Of a DNA stretch of 64,000 bases, positions 52,836 to 61,775 are shown one piece after another. The DNA is from Chromatiales bacterium. GTDB lineage: Bacteria > Pseudomonadota > Gammaproteobacteria > UBA6429 > Thiohalophilaceae. The stretch is from assembly GCA_027032075.1 (NCBI GenBank), contig JALVOC010000226.1:1-64000 (forward strand). The letters run 5' to 3'. Both the position numbers and the translations under genes were made by a program. Each line of letters opens with the position of its first letter. Positions within the stretch are counted from its first letter, which is position 1. Below the pieces are notes generated by a model that worked only from the letters and a program-made list of their open reading frames with translations, did not search any database and was not told the DNA's origin.

Positions 52836-53270
52836 ATGATGAAAACAACATTTTTTGCCACACCGGACGACGCCGAAACCGCATTTTACCAGGCATTCGA
52901 GTCGCGTAATATCGACGCGATGATGTCAGTCTGGAGTCAGGCAGAATATATAGAGTGCATACACCCGATGGGAGATCATCTGCAGGGAGTGGATGCAATC
53001 CGCGCCGGTTGGGAATCGCTTTTTTCCGCTTCACCGGAGGTAAGGTTTCATATCCTGGATCAGCGCTATATCAGTGAGGGTGAATTTTCATTTCATGTGG
53101 TTTCGGAAAATCTTCGCATCTCGGAAGAAGAGGAGCAACCCTCACAGATCCTCGCAACCAATGTTTATGAAAAAACCGAACAGGGCTGGAAGATGATCCT
53201 GCATCATGCCTCACCCGCCTCTGATAAAATGCTCATGCAAATCACCCCGGCTCCACCTCTTTTGCACTGA
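52836..53270 (+). CDS. SnoaL/NTF2-like protein
   Basis: A 144-residue alpha/beta cone protein: ETAFYQAFESRNIDAMMSVW and HPMGDHLQGVDAIRAGWESLF are signatures of DUF4440/SnoaL-like NTF2 folds. The end GWKMILHHASPA is also typical. Ligand unknown. The stop touches the end of the convergent trmO gene. Confidence 0.85.
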   Translation: MMKTTFFATPDDAETAFYQAFESRNIDAMMSVWSQAEYIECIHPMGDHLQGVDAIRAGWESLFSASPEVRFHILDQRYISEGEFSFHVVSENLRISEEEEQPSQILATNVYEKTEQGWKMILHHASPASDKMLMQITPAPPLLH

Positions 53271-54002
53271 TCAATTACCGGTATCCCCGCTTGCCAGTGC
53301 TTCGATTGATACTACGTTGACCACATCCGCCGCGACCTCCCATTTGATATTATAGTCAAACAGGCGCATGCCGAACTGCTTGCGCTTTGCCGTTGCTTCG
53401 AGATAGGCCGGACGTGGGTCCAGTTCCAGCAGGTGTCTGATCAGGATTTCAAGCTCGGGATGGTCCTGCTGTGCCTGGCAGAAGCGGCGGGCCTCTTCGG
53501 AAAAATGCACCTGCAAACTGGCGCCGGGATACGAGGCGGCATAGCCGCCGTGCGCTTCAGCAACAATATCGCTGTAGGGAAGATAGGGCTTGATATCCAG
53601 TACCGGGGTACCATCCAGCAAGTCGATGCCGCTGAGATGCAGCAGCGGGCTTTTGCCACTGGTATCGATATGTTCCAGCTTCACCACCGACAGGCCAAGC
53701 GGATTGGGACGGAACATGGAGCGTGAGGCAAACACACCCACCCGTTGATTGCCACCCAGTCTGGGAGGCCGAACCCGGGGTTTCCACTCCTTACCCATAA
53801 CCGCATGAAAAACAAACACCAGCCAGATATGGGAAAAGGCATCCAGGCCTTCCAGTGCCTCCTGCCTGTCATAAGGGGGGAGCAGTTCCAGGGTGGCACG
53901 CGCCTCCTTCACCAGACCGGCCTGACGGGGTATGGCAAATTTCTCCTTGAAACAGGAATGGATAACGCCAACCGGTTTGAATACAAACTCCTGTTCACTC
54001 AT
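53271..54002 (-). CDS. trmO: tRNA m6t6A37 methyltransferase TrmO
   Basis: A 243-residue protein of the TsaA/TrmO family, which methylates N6 of threonylcarbamoyladenosine 37 in tRNA-Thr using SAM. The beta-barrel domain has VGVIHSCFKEKFAIPRQ, the substrate motif FRPNPLGLSVVKL, and DGTPVLDIKPYLPYSD. The C-terminal ~80 residues form the second domain. ATGA overlap with the stop of zapE shows cotranscription. The start at 54002 is set by this overlap. Confidence 0.93.
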   Translation of the reverse strand: MSEQEFVFKPVGVIHSCFKEKFAIPRQAGLVKEARATLELLPPYDRQEALEGLDAFSHIWLVFVFHAVMGKEWKPRVRPPRLGGNQRVGVFASRSMFRPNPLGLSVVKLEHIDTSGKSPLLHLSGIDLLDGTPVLDIKPYLPYSDIVAEAHGGYAASYPGASLQVHFSEEARRFCQAQQDHPELEILIRHLLELDPRPAYLEATAKRKQFGMRLFDYNIKWEVAADVVNVVSIEALASGDTGN

Positions 54003-55123
54003 CTGCTTGACTGTCTGCTTTCGGCACAATGCTCACCAAAGCCGGTGTGTGCTCGAGCCAGATAATCACGGCTAGCCATTTCAAACAGGCGGCTGCTGGT
54101 ACGTTCAAAAGCAAACGCCAGACGCCGCCCCTCATAGAGTTTTTCAGGTGAAACATCGGCAGTAACAATCAATTTCACATTGTGATCATACAAGGCATCA
54201 ATCAGGTGGATGAAACGTTTGGCAACATCGTCCTGCCCTTCTCCCATGACATGAAGGTGGCCGATAAAAAATGTCTGGAACTGACAGGCCAATTCAATAT
54301 AGTCGCTGGCCGCACGCGGCGTATTGCACAACACCTGAAAATCGAACCAGACAACATCATCCGCCATTGCACGGTAGGGGATGGGGCGGTTATTGATCAA
54401 CAGGCTGCGGTTGTGCTTGGGTTGCACGGGCGCCAATTCATTGAAACGGCGTTCCAGCAGCGCGTCGGACTCTGATGCGTCTACAAGCTGATAGGTACCA
54501 TCATTCATCAATCGGTTTAAACGGAAATCCGTCCCGCTTTCCAGATCGACTTCATCCACATATTGCTGCAGCAATTCAATCGCCGGCATAAAACGTTCCC
54601 GTTGCAGGCCATTCTTGTATAGTTGCCTCACCGGAATGTTGGAGGTGGCAACCAGTACCAGACCGGCCTTGAACATTGCCGTCAGCAAACCAGCCATGAT
54701 CATGGCATCACCTATATCATGCACATGAAATTCATCCAGGCATAATACGCGGTAACGGTCGGCCAGTTGCCTTCCGATAATCTGCAGGGGATCCGGGGAG
54801 CGTGGCAAATGTTTCAATTGTTCATGCAGCTCCAGCATAAAGCGGTGAAAATGCACGCGGTGTTTCTCCGCAAACGGCAGGCATTCATAGAAACGGTCCA
54901 CCAGATAGGTCTTGCCTCTGCCTGTACCCCCCATAAAATAAAGCCCCCTGATTACGGGATGTTTCTTGCCCAAGAGGGAATCCAGCCAGGATTGTTTGCG
55001 TTGCCGGGCGGCAAGCAACTCTTCATATAATCTTTGGGTATGCCCCACTGCGGCCTGCTGCAATTCATCATAAACAAAATGCGGCTGTTTCAGGTCCTGT
55101 TGATAGCGTTCAAGCGGGGTCAT
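53999..55123 (-). CDS. zapE: Cell-division-associated ATPase ZapE (AFG1-like)
   Basis: A 374-residue AAA-type ATPase. Walker A is GGTGRGKT (65-72), Walker B CLDEFHVHD, and the family motif WFDFQVLCNTPRAASDY is present. ZapE interacts with FtsZ and is needed under low oxygen or filamentous stress; the AFG1 homologue acts in mitochondrial protein quality control. It overlaps trmO by four bases. Confidence 0.95.
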   Translation of the reverse strand: MTPLERYQQDLKQPHFVYDELQQAAVGHTQRLYEELLAARQRKQSWLDSLLGKKHPVIRGLYFMGGTGRGKTYLVDRFYECLPFAEKHRVHFHRFMLELHEQLKHLPRSPDPLQIIGRQLADRYRVLCLDEFHVHDIGDAMIMAGLLTAMFKAGLVLVATSNIPVRQLYKNGLQRERFMPAIELLQQYVDEVDLESGTDFRLNRLMNDGTYQLVDASESDALLERRFNELAPVQPKHNRSLLINNRPIPYRAMADDVVWFDFQVLCNTPRAASDYIELACQFQTFFIGHLHVMGEGQDDVAKRFIHLIDALYDHNVKLIVTADVSPEKLYEGRRLAFAFERTSSRLFEMASRDYLARAHTGFGEHCAESRQSSR

Positions 55124-55254
55124 GGAAAATAATTATAAACACATTTTGTTCGGCAAGATAAAAACGGAGGGCGTGCCATACCCTGTGTAATATCATCGGC
55201 TTTATAAAAAATTACTTGACCGGTTCCGCACGATTTTTCAATCCGCTGCCGCAC

Positions 55255-56460
55255 CTATAAACGGTTTTCCAGGATAGTACGAACTTCCTCATCGGTAAGT
55301 TCAATCGGATTGGTGCGCATGCTGCTGCCCCGCGAGTGCGCCACGATGTGGTGCAAATCATCCTGCTTCACGTCATATGCCCCCAGTTTTGCAATCCCCA
55401 TGTGCTCCACCCAGGCTTGCAGGCGCTGCACCAGCATCTCCCAGGCGAAAGCGGGATCGTCAAAGTGCGTTTCACAGATCATCTCTGCCAGTTCTGCATA
55501 GCGGGCGAGGGCGGGATTTTCCGGCTCACGCGCCCGCATGGCTTCAATGTTCACCCTGGTCGCCTCCGCCAGCAGGGTACCGCACGCCACTCCGTGTGGA
55601 ATAGGGAAAAACGCTCCGAGCGGGGATGCCAGGCCGTGCACCGAGCCCAGCCCTGTCTGTGCCAGGGTGATACCGGAAAGCAGGGACGCATAGGCCATTT
55701 TACTCCGGGCCACGGCCGTCACCTCCGGCGTGGCCGATGCATTTTCATACCAGAATAACAGGCTGTCCCTCACCGCCTGCACCCCGCTGAGCGCCAGTGC
55801 ATCGGTTATGGGATTGGCACCGGTGGAAACATACGACTCCATCAACTGGGTCAGGGCATCCATACCATTGGCAGCGATCAAAGCAGGCGGACAACTGCGC
55901 AGCAATTCAGGATCGACCACCGCATACTCCGCCACCAGTTTGTCATCACGAAACGATTTTTTGAAACCCTGCCTGCCTTGCACGCTGAGCACCGCATTTT
56001 TTGTGGCCTCACTGCCGGTACCGGCAGTGGTTGGCACGGCAATAAAAGGTACTGCCGGACCTGCATAGGTACGTTCCGCCCCGACACCCTCCAGATAATC
56101 CATCACGGAATCACCGCTGCGCAACAAACCGGCAATCGCCTTGGCCGCATCCAGCGCGCTGCCGCCTCCGATGCCGACGACCACATCGATTTGTTCACCG
56201 GCATACTGTTGCACGGCAAGATCGACCAGTTGGGGGGAAGGCTCACCTTCCGCGGTGCAGTGGAACCAGGTAAAACCATGTTCCTGCAGATGCGCACTCA
56301 GCCAGTCCCAGTTCGCGCTCTCCCGGAAGGAACGTCCACCGGTAACCACCAGCACCCGTTTGCCATAATTCTCGATGTGCCTGAACAGCCGGCTGAATAC
56401 ACCACTGCCAAATTCAATCCGCGGTAAACGGGCAATGGAAAAAGGAGTAACCATACGCAT
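55255..56460 (-). CDS. Iron-containing (type III) alcohol dehydrogenase
   Basis: A 401-residue NAD(P)-dependent dehydrogenase. The nucleotide region is GIGGGSALDAAKAIAG and TAGTGSEATKNAV; metal ligands come from NGMDALTQLME, GSVHGLASPLG and FPIPHGVACG. Substrate could be a short-chain alcohol or aldehyde. The ABM gene begins nine bases upstream of the start, so they are cotranscribed. Confidence 0.92.
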   Translation of the reverse strand: MRMVTPFSIARLPRIEFGSGVFSRLFRHIENYGKRVLVVTGGRSFRESANWDWLSAHLQEHGFTWFHCTAEGEPSPQLVDLAVQQYAGEQIDVVVGIGGGSALDAAKAIAGLLRSGDSVMDYLEGVGAERTYAGPAVPFIAVPTTAGTGSEATKNAVLSVQGRQGFKKSFRDDKLVAEYAVVDPELLRSCPPALIAANGMDALTQLMESYVSTGANPITDALALSGVQAVRDSLLFWYENASATPEVTAVARSKMAYASLLSGITLAQTGLGSVHGLASPLGAFFPIPHGVACGTLLAEATRVNIEAMRAREPENPALARYAELAEMICETHFDDPAFAWEMLVQRLQAWVEHMGIAKLGAYDVKQDDLHHIVAHSRGSSMRTNPIELTDEEVRTILENRL

Positions 56461-56468
56461 ACTAAACC

Positions 56469-56768
56469 TTAATCAATCTGTGGGAACAATCCCTTGTATG
56501 CCACACCCAGACGCGGCTCGGCCATCCAGTCGGCGACGGTATTACGCCATTCGAGATAGTGTGCCGTCTGTTTGTGGGCCGCAGCATCCGCATCGCTTTT
56601 ATAGGCCTCATACAACACAAAACAGCTGGGATCCTCGATTTGCTGAATCACATCAAAGCGAAGATTGCCGGCTTCCCGCACCGAAGCTTCATGGTTGCGC
56701 CGCGTTGCCTCAATAAAATCATCAATGTGCTCTTGTTTGACACGCACATGTACGATCGTAACCTGCAT
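56469..56768 (-). CDS. ABM-domain (antibiotic biosynthesis monooxygenase-like) protein
   Basis: A 99-residue ferredoxin-like alpha/beta protein: MQVTIVHVRVKQEHIDDFIE, NLRFDVIQQIEDPSCFVLYE and HYLEWRNTVADWM. It is close to LsrG and related YgiN-like proteins. It may process a quinol or aldehyde intermediate of the adjacent alcohol dehydrogenase. It is first in this two-gene unit; the outer-membrane protein gene runs the other way. Confidence 0.9.
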   Translation of the reverse strand: MQVTIVHVRVKQEHIDDFIEATRRNHEASVREAGNLRFDVIQQIEDPSCFVLYEAYKSDADAAAHKQTAHYLEWRNTVADWMAEPRLGVAYKGLFPQID

Positions 56769-56937
56769 TTTTCCCTCCTTTATCGCTAACCGTTCTTCAC
56801 CCCAAGAATATCCTGATTATCAATAATACATCACTCACCCTGCAGGGTGCGACAAATTGCCGCGCGACGGCATGCCACTTTTGCCTTACCATCTTTTTGC
56901 AAATTCAAATCTGTTTACCGTTGATATGGAGCGAAAG

Positions 56938-58122
56938 ATGTCATCCCAAACCAGTAAACACATACGGCTTGTTGCCGGGCTGCTACTGAGTCTCTGCTAT
57001 GGCACCGCACAGGCCTACGTCGGTCTTTGCTGTGGTAAATGTGGTGGCAACATGCCAATGAACATTCCCGGTGGCGGCATACCGGAAACCCATGAATTCC
57101 GCCTCAAGATCAGCCCCATGCTGATGCATATGGAAGGTCTGCGTGATGGCACCCGCTCCATCGATGCCGACAGTCTGCTGGGAATGCCTGTGATGGCCGG
57201 CCAGCCTACCGGTAAATTCATGGCAGTCCCCACACAGATGGATATGAAGATGCTCAACCTTACCGGCGGTTACAGTTTCAGTGATGATTTTTTTGCCGGC
57301 GTGATGTTGATGTGGAAACAGAACAGCATGGAGATGAAGTTCAACAAGATGATGCAGAGCACCACCGGCCAGCAGGGTTTCACCATGAAATCCGAGGGGC
57401 TCGGTGACACCATGTTGATGGGGAAATACCGTTTGTTTGCCGATGATCCGCTGATCCCCACACGCCAGTATTCGATGTTGTTCGCTTTAAGCCTGCCCAC
57501 CGGCTCCATCGATGAACGCAACAGCAGCCACCCGCTTGCCATGCGGCAAAAAGAACTGCAACCCTATGGAATGCAGACCGGTTCAGGCACATTCGATCCC
57601 ACGCTCGGTATTCTTTACCAGGCCTCACGTTCACCCTATTGGTGGGGGGTCAATGCCAGCTATACCGCCAGGCTGTATGACAATCAGCGGGGTTACCGCC
57701 TGGGCGATGAGTTCCGGCTGGATCTGTACGGGATGTATCAAATCCGTTATGACTTTCTGTGGCAGCTGCAACTCAATGGCCACTACCAGGGTAAAATCCG
57801 TGGCGAAGCTGACGAAGCCAGGAGCGGCGCTTCCGGGCACGTCACCCAGGGCGATCCTGACTCACCCTACATGACGCCACTGTGGGATCCCGACAACTAT
57901 GGCGGCACTCAGCTGTTTGCCACCGCCGGACTGCAATGGCAACCCGCATCGCTGCATATTATCGATTTCAGTTTCAGCCTGCCCCTTTACCGGGATCTCA
58001 ACGGCCCGCAACTGGAAACCGATTACCGTGTGATGCTGACCTGGTACCTGGAGGTCCCGACGAAAAAGAGCATCCGCTACCGTTTGGGTGATAAACCGCA
58101 AAAAAGTCAACTGGGGTTCTGA
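56938..58122 (+). CDS. Cys/Met-rich exported protein, probably an outer-membrane beta-barrel
   Basis: A 394-residue exported protein. After the signal peptide (about 1-26, ending AQA) there is a CCGKCGGNMPMNIPGGG patch with Cys31, Cys32 and Cys35 and several methionines, and then many amphipathic strands typical of an outer-membrane barrel (PF13557-like). Met content is high between 38 and 140 (MLMHMEGL, MDMKML, MLMWKQNSMEMKF). A copper- or other soft-metal-binding role is guessed. GGAG lies before the ATG at 56938. Next gene begins one base after its stop. Confidence 0.75.
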   Translation: MSSQTSKHIRLVAGLLLSLCYGTAQAYVGLCCGKCGGNMPMNIPGGGIPETHEFRLKISPMLMHMEGLRDGTRSIDADSLLGMPVMAGQPTGKFMAVPTQMDMKMLNLTGGYSFSDDFFAGVMLMWKQNSMEMKFNKMMQSTTGQQGFTMKSEGLGDTMLMGKYRLFADDPLIPTRQYSMLFALSLPTGSIDERNSSHPLAMRQKELQPYGMQTGSGTFDPTLGILYQASRSPYWWGVNASYTARLYDNQRGYRLGDEFRLDLYGMYQIRYDFLWQLQLNGHYQGKIRGEADEARSGASGHVTQGDPDSPYMTPLWDPDNYGGTQLFATAGLQWQPASLHIIDFSFSLPLYRDLNGPQLETDYRVMLTWYLEVPTKKSIRYRLGDKPQKSQLGF

Positions 58123-58123
58123 C

Positions 58124-58450
58124 ATGAAACAGACAAAACGACATACCGCCTCAATCCCCCGCATGGCAGGGGTCCTCGGTACGGCCGTGATAATCCTGTT
58201 TTCCGTCGGCTGTGCCGAGACGTCGATGCAGGCGAACTATCTGCCGGATGCCGGCAGTCAGGCGGCGGAAATCTACAACGACAATTGCGGCCGTTGCCAT
58301 GTTCCGCCCCATCCGAAACGCCACACCTTTGCCGCCTGGCAGGATATCATTTCGCTCATGGATCGACGCATCAGGGAACGCAACATGCCGGCAATCGGTG
58401 AAGAGGAGCGGAAAACGATTCTCAGCTATCTGAAAAAACATGGGCGCTGA
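58124..58450 (+). CDS. Small c-type cytochrome lipoprotein
   Basis: A 108-residue protein with a lipobox (LFSVGC, Cys30) and one haem motif CGRCH (55-59). Met88 in RERNMPAIG is a good candidate for the second axial ligand. It should be a membrane-bound monohaem cytochrome in the periplasm. It starts directly after the outer-membrane protein gene and overlaps the TlpA gene by 11 bases, so the three form an operon. Confidence 0.87.
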   Translation: MKQTKRHTASIPRMAGVLGTAVIILFSVGCAETSMQANYLPDAGSQAAEIYNDNCGRCHVPPHPKRHTFAAWQDIISLMDRRIRERNMPAIGEEERKTILSYLKKHGR

Positions 58451-58997
58451 AAGATTGCAGCGCAGCTGGCGCCACAGCCTGCTGATTCTGCTTGGTTGTT
58501 TTCTGGCCGGCAATGGTTACGCCGAAGCATTGAGCGCACAGCTTTCGGCGCTGCAGATCACGCCGCCGAAACAACGCAAAATAGCACCTGAGTTTAAACT
58601 GCAGGATCTGCAGGGAAAAACGCTCCGCCTGTCGGACTTCCGCGGCCGTCCGGTACTGATAAATTTCTGGGCGACTTTCTGTGCCCCCTGCCGTGAAGAG
58701 ATGCCGGCACTCGAATCCCTGTGGCAGGAATTTAAAAATGACGGACTGGTGATCCTCGCGATTGCAGCCGATCGCAGCGGCAAAAAGGCGGTCCTTCCTT
58801 TTATTCAGGAAGGTGCCTACCGTTTCCCGATCCTGCTCGATGCCGAGGGCACGGTACGAAACCGCTATGAAGTCATTGCCCTGCCCACCACCTATTTGAT
58901 CGGCCGGGATGGAAAATTCATCGGCCGCGCCATCGGCAGCCGCCAATGGTACAGCCCGGCAAGCCGGGAATTGATCCAATCGTTATTGCACCAATAG
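58440..58997 (+). CDS. TlpA/ResA-type thiol-disulfide oxidoreductase
   Basis: A 185-residue exported thioredoxin-like protein. Signal or anchor about 9-28; APEFKLQDLQGKTLRLSDF is the family's start; active site CAPC (Cys81, Cys84) in FWATFCAPCREEMPAL; cis-proline in IALPTTYLIGRDG. It may reduce the haem-binding cysteines of the neighbouring cytochrome, or act on the Cys-rich outer-membrane protein. Last gene in the three-gene unit. Confidence 0.9.
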   Translation: MGAERLQRSWRHSLLILLGCFLAGNGYAEALSAQLSALQITPPKQRKIAPEFKLQDLQGKTLRLSDFRGRPVLINFWATFCAPCREEMPALESLWQEFKNDGLVILAIAADRSGKKAVLPFIQEGAYRFPILLDAEGTVRNRYEVIALPTTYLIGRDGKFIGRAIGSRQWYSPASRELIQSLLHQ

Positions 58998-58998
58998 A

Positions 58999-60429
58999 TT
59001 ATTCTGCGCCGGGACACGGCTCTCTGCGCCAATGGGCAATGGAGTTGGCATAATAACTCAAGATTTCAATTGAAGCGGTATCCGCGCGGAACAAGCCGTT
59101 GTTTTCCTGCAGCATACCTCTGGCGAAGAGGCCGTTTATCGCAGTGGTGAGAACAGCTTCGCAGGCATTTGCGGAAATACTGACAGGCGCCTGCATTTGC
59201 CGCAGGCTGTCCATTTCCTGCAGCGCAAGTGTTTTCAGTTCCAGTTCGCTCATCCAGTTGTCACGCCTGTGCAGGATCACCCTGCTCATCAAGGCGATGG
59301 GCAGCACGGGTATCACCCGTTGAATTTTGCCCACCAAGAGATCGGCGAATTTTTCTATTTGCGCAAAGCGTTCCTCCGGCGGCAAACGATCGAAAGCCAC
59401 CCCCGTATGCTTACAATATTCACGGGCGGAAAGCGGCTCTCCAAAATTGACACTGGCATAACCAAAGCGGCGCAGCCGATTGCGGCGGGACAAAAGCAGT
59501 TGTTTGACGATAAAGGTCAATGTTGTCTTTATGATGAAATACTTGCTGCGTTTCGGGGCGGACTTGTCCAGCTTTCTCAGAAGACTGCGATCCTCGATAA
59601 CACGGTCATAATTGATGCCCACCGGCACAAAGACGATATCCCGATCGGTTTGCGGATGATAACCACGCAGCATGTAATCCAGAAAACCCAGACGCGGGGG
59701 CCGCATCGCGCCATCCTTGCTCAAACCACCTTCAAGAAACACGGCCTGACAGACACCGGCGCGTGTCGCCATATGCACATAGCGCTCCAATACCCGGCGG
59801 TACAATGGGTTACCTGAATTACGCCGCACAAAAAACGCCCCCATCGCACGGATAAGGGTTTGCAGGGGCCAGATTTTCGCCCACTCACCGACGGCATAGG
59901 AGAGTGCGGTTTTCTCCGCGGCGAGAAAGGAAACCAGAATGTAATCCATGTTGCTGCGGTGATTCATGACAAACACCACGCTGGCATCCGGGTCAACCTT
60001 GCCCAGACCATCGGCATCATAAAAGCCGACACGGATACGGTAGATCAGGCGTGCAATCCTTCTTGCCAGCCAGTAACCGAGACGAAAATAGATATACGCA
60101 TTGAACGACGGCACAATCTCGCGGGCATACTTGCGGGCAAATCCCTGCGCAACCTCACGCGGCATATTATTCTGCCGCGCATACTCCAGTACGGCCTGAT
60201 TGACTTTTTCATCAAAAACGAGTTGATCGATCAACGCCTGGCGCCGGGTCAACTGGAAGGGACGAATCTCGATATCCAGGCGGCTGTTGACCTCGTCAAT
60301 GATCCTGTTTACCCGCCGGCGCAGATACCAGCGCACACTGGGAATGAGAATACGATCCAGGATCAGTACCCCTGACAATAACAGAAGAAGAAAGAAACCC
60401 CAGATAGGAATTGTGATCTCGCTGTCCAT
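58999..60429 (-). CDS. PlsB-like glycerol-3-phosphate/1-acyl acyltransferase
   Basis: A 476-residue membrane acyltransferase. TM helix at about 7-27; the catalytic motif HRSNMD (157-162) fits HX4D; FLEGGLSKDG is the phosphate-binding motif. The order and length (476) are shorter than PlsB (807) but match a group of GPAT-like proteins. It would acylate glycerol phosphate or a similar acceptor. It ends one base from the TlpA stop (convergent). Confidence 0.87.
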   Translation of the reverse strand: MDSEITIPIWGFFLLLLLSGVLILDRILIPSVRWYLRRRVNRIIDEVNSRLDIEIRPFQLTRRQALIDQLVFDEKVNQAVLEYARQNNMPREVAQGFARKYAREIVPSFNAYIYFRLGYWLARRIARLIYRIRVGFYDADGLGKVDPDASVVFVMNHRSNMDYILVSFLAAEKTALSYAVGEWAKIWPLQTLIRAMGAFFVRRNSGNPLYRRVLERYVHMATRAGVCQAVFLEGGLSKDGAMRPPRLGFLDYMLRGYHPQTDRDIVFVPVGINYDRVIEDRSLLRKLDKSAPKRSKYFIIKTTLTFIVKQLLLSRRNRLRRFGYASVNFGEPLSAREYCKHTGVAFDRLPPEERFAQIEKFADLLVGKIQRVIPVLPIALMSRVILHRRDNWMSELELKTLALQEMDSLRQMQAPVSISANACEAVLTTAINGLFARGMLQENNGLFRADTASIEILSYYANSIAHWRREPCPGAE

Positions 60430-60460
60430 TTTCTGTCACATTATTATATTTGGCCCCATT

Positions 60461-60573
60461 GCTGTCCCGTTAACATTCCCTGAAAACCTCCTATGAAATC
60501 AGGCAATGCGTTCTCTGATTGACTTCCCCTCATCCCAACCCTCCCGCTGGGAGAGGGAGTTAACGGGACAGCA
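60461..60573. repeat. 113-bp element with perfect 15-base inverted ends
   Basis: TGCTGTCCCGTTAAC at 60461-60475 is repeated inverted as GTTAACGGGACAGCA at 60559-60573. Inside, CCCTCCC with GGGAGAGGG forms a GC-rich hairpin of the type widespread between gammaproteobacterial genes. It lies between the acyltransferase start and the hydrolase stop. Not related to the 100-base family. Confidence 0.75.
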
Positions 60574-60651
60574 GTGATTTGGCACAATAAAGCAAGTGGG
60601 CCGGGTGCCGAAACCTCGTTTGCGCTTGCGGCCACATTACCATAAGTAATT

Positions 60652-61560
60652 TCAGCGATCTTCCTTTCCTGCCAGATGACGCGCCAACCAGTTGAGCGTT
60701 TCCTTCCAGGCACGGTTCGCGAGATCGGGGTTTTTAAAGTTGAACACGTGCCTGCCCCCGGGGATCACCAGTAAACGCACTTCCCGCTGCAAGCTGCGCA
60801 AGCGCGCTGCCAGCCGCTGCGATTCCTCCACCGAGGCAGTGGTATCATTTTCCCCATGGATCAACAGTACCGGTGCATGCAGGCTTTCCGCATAATAAAG
60901 GGGCGAAGCTTTTTGCAGCATCACCTCGAACGCCTCTTCGCTTTCCGCGCCGGACTCCCGCTTGAAATGCCAGCGGATCACATCGTAGACCATTTCCTTG
61001 AGAGGGTTGCTATGCCGTCCCGGTTTCAGCCACTGTTTGAAATCCGTTACCGGATAGTAGGCAACCACCGCCTTGACGGTTTGCGGCGCGTGTGCCGCAA
61101 TCACCAGCGCATACACCCCGCCCTGGGAATACCCCAAGGTCGCAATTCGCTGCTTGTCGGTCTGCGGTAGCGCGCTGAGATAGTCGAGCGCGGCAGTGAC
61201 ATCATCCTCACTGCGCCAGACAAACAGATTACGCCGGTATTCCCCGTCGATGAGGCGCCGGTAGTCGGCGGCAACGGCAAGGTATCCCTGGCGGGCAAGA
61301 TCCCAGAGGATGCCGCGCATCGCCGTGGCAGGCCAGCCCGCCTCCGGATGGACCAGCACCGCGGCGAAGGGACCATCACCAAGCGGTCTTGCCCCTTCCA
61401 CATGGATCAGCAAATCTCCCTGTTTCATGGTTTTGTTCCAGGAGACAACGCCGGACGGGGGTTGCCGTGGATGGATGAGATAATGATTGGGAGCCTGGCA
61501 CCCCCCCAGAAGCAAAACCAGTAGCAGCGGCAGTAAGGCAATTTGGGCTGGCGGATGCAT
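60652..61560 (-). CDS. Alpha/beta-hydrolase lipoprotein (dienelactone hydrolase-like)
   Basis: A 302-residue exported serine hydrolase. Lipobox LLLGGC near residue 21; nucleophile Ser in TLGYSQGGVYAL; acid in HGENDTTAS; His in GGRHVFNF. It is likely a lipid-anchored periplasmic esterase or peptidase. ATG at 61560 is taken because it precedes the signal peptide. Substrate unknown. Confidence 0.87.
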   Translation of the reverse strand: MHPPAQIALLPLLLVLLLGGCQAPNHYLIHPRQPPSGVVSWNKTMKQGDLLIHVEGARPLGDGPFAAVLVHPEAGWPATAMRGILWDLARQGYLAVAADYRRLIDGEYRRNLFVWRSEDDVTAALDYLSALPQTDKQRIATLGYSQGGVYALVIAAHAPQTVKAVVAYYPVTDFKQWLKPGRHSNPLKEMVYDVIRWHFKRESGAESEEAFEVMLQKASPLYYAESLHAPVLLIHGENDTTASVEESQRLAARLRSLQREVRLLVIPGGRHVFNFKNPDLANRAWKETLNWLARHLAGKEDR

Positions 61561-61583
61561 TTGTCTGGTTTCGCTGGGCTGAT

Positions 61584-61775
61584 TCAGAAACGTTTCACAG
61601 GTTTGTTCTCCAGGGAATAGCGCCATCCAGCATCACAATAATCACAGCCGTGGCAGGCGCCGCGAACCGGTAACAGGTATTCGTCACTGGCCGACGATAT
61701 CTCCTTGCAAGGTAAAGCGGCATTGGCGACCGTTGCCTCAGTCAGCCTGAAAACCGCATTGCTTGTGGCTGGCAT
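61584..61775 (-). CDS. Possible small Cys-rich protein
   Basis: A 63-residue frame ending RGACHGCDYCDAGWRYSLEN plus KPVKRF, where three closely spaced cysteines could bind metal. The start (ATG at 61775) overlaps the end of the CDGSH gene in another frame by 38 bases, and no ribosome site is clear. It fills a gap between the CDGSH gene and the hydrolase. Support is weak but the Cys cluster is notable. Confidence 0.35.
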   Translation of the reverse strand: MPATSNAVFRLTEATVANAALPCKEISSASDEYLLPVRGACHGCDYCDAGWRYSLENKPVKRF

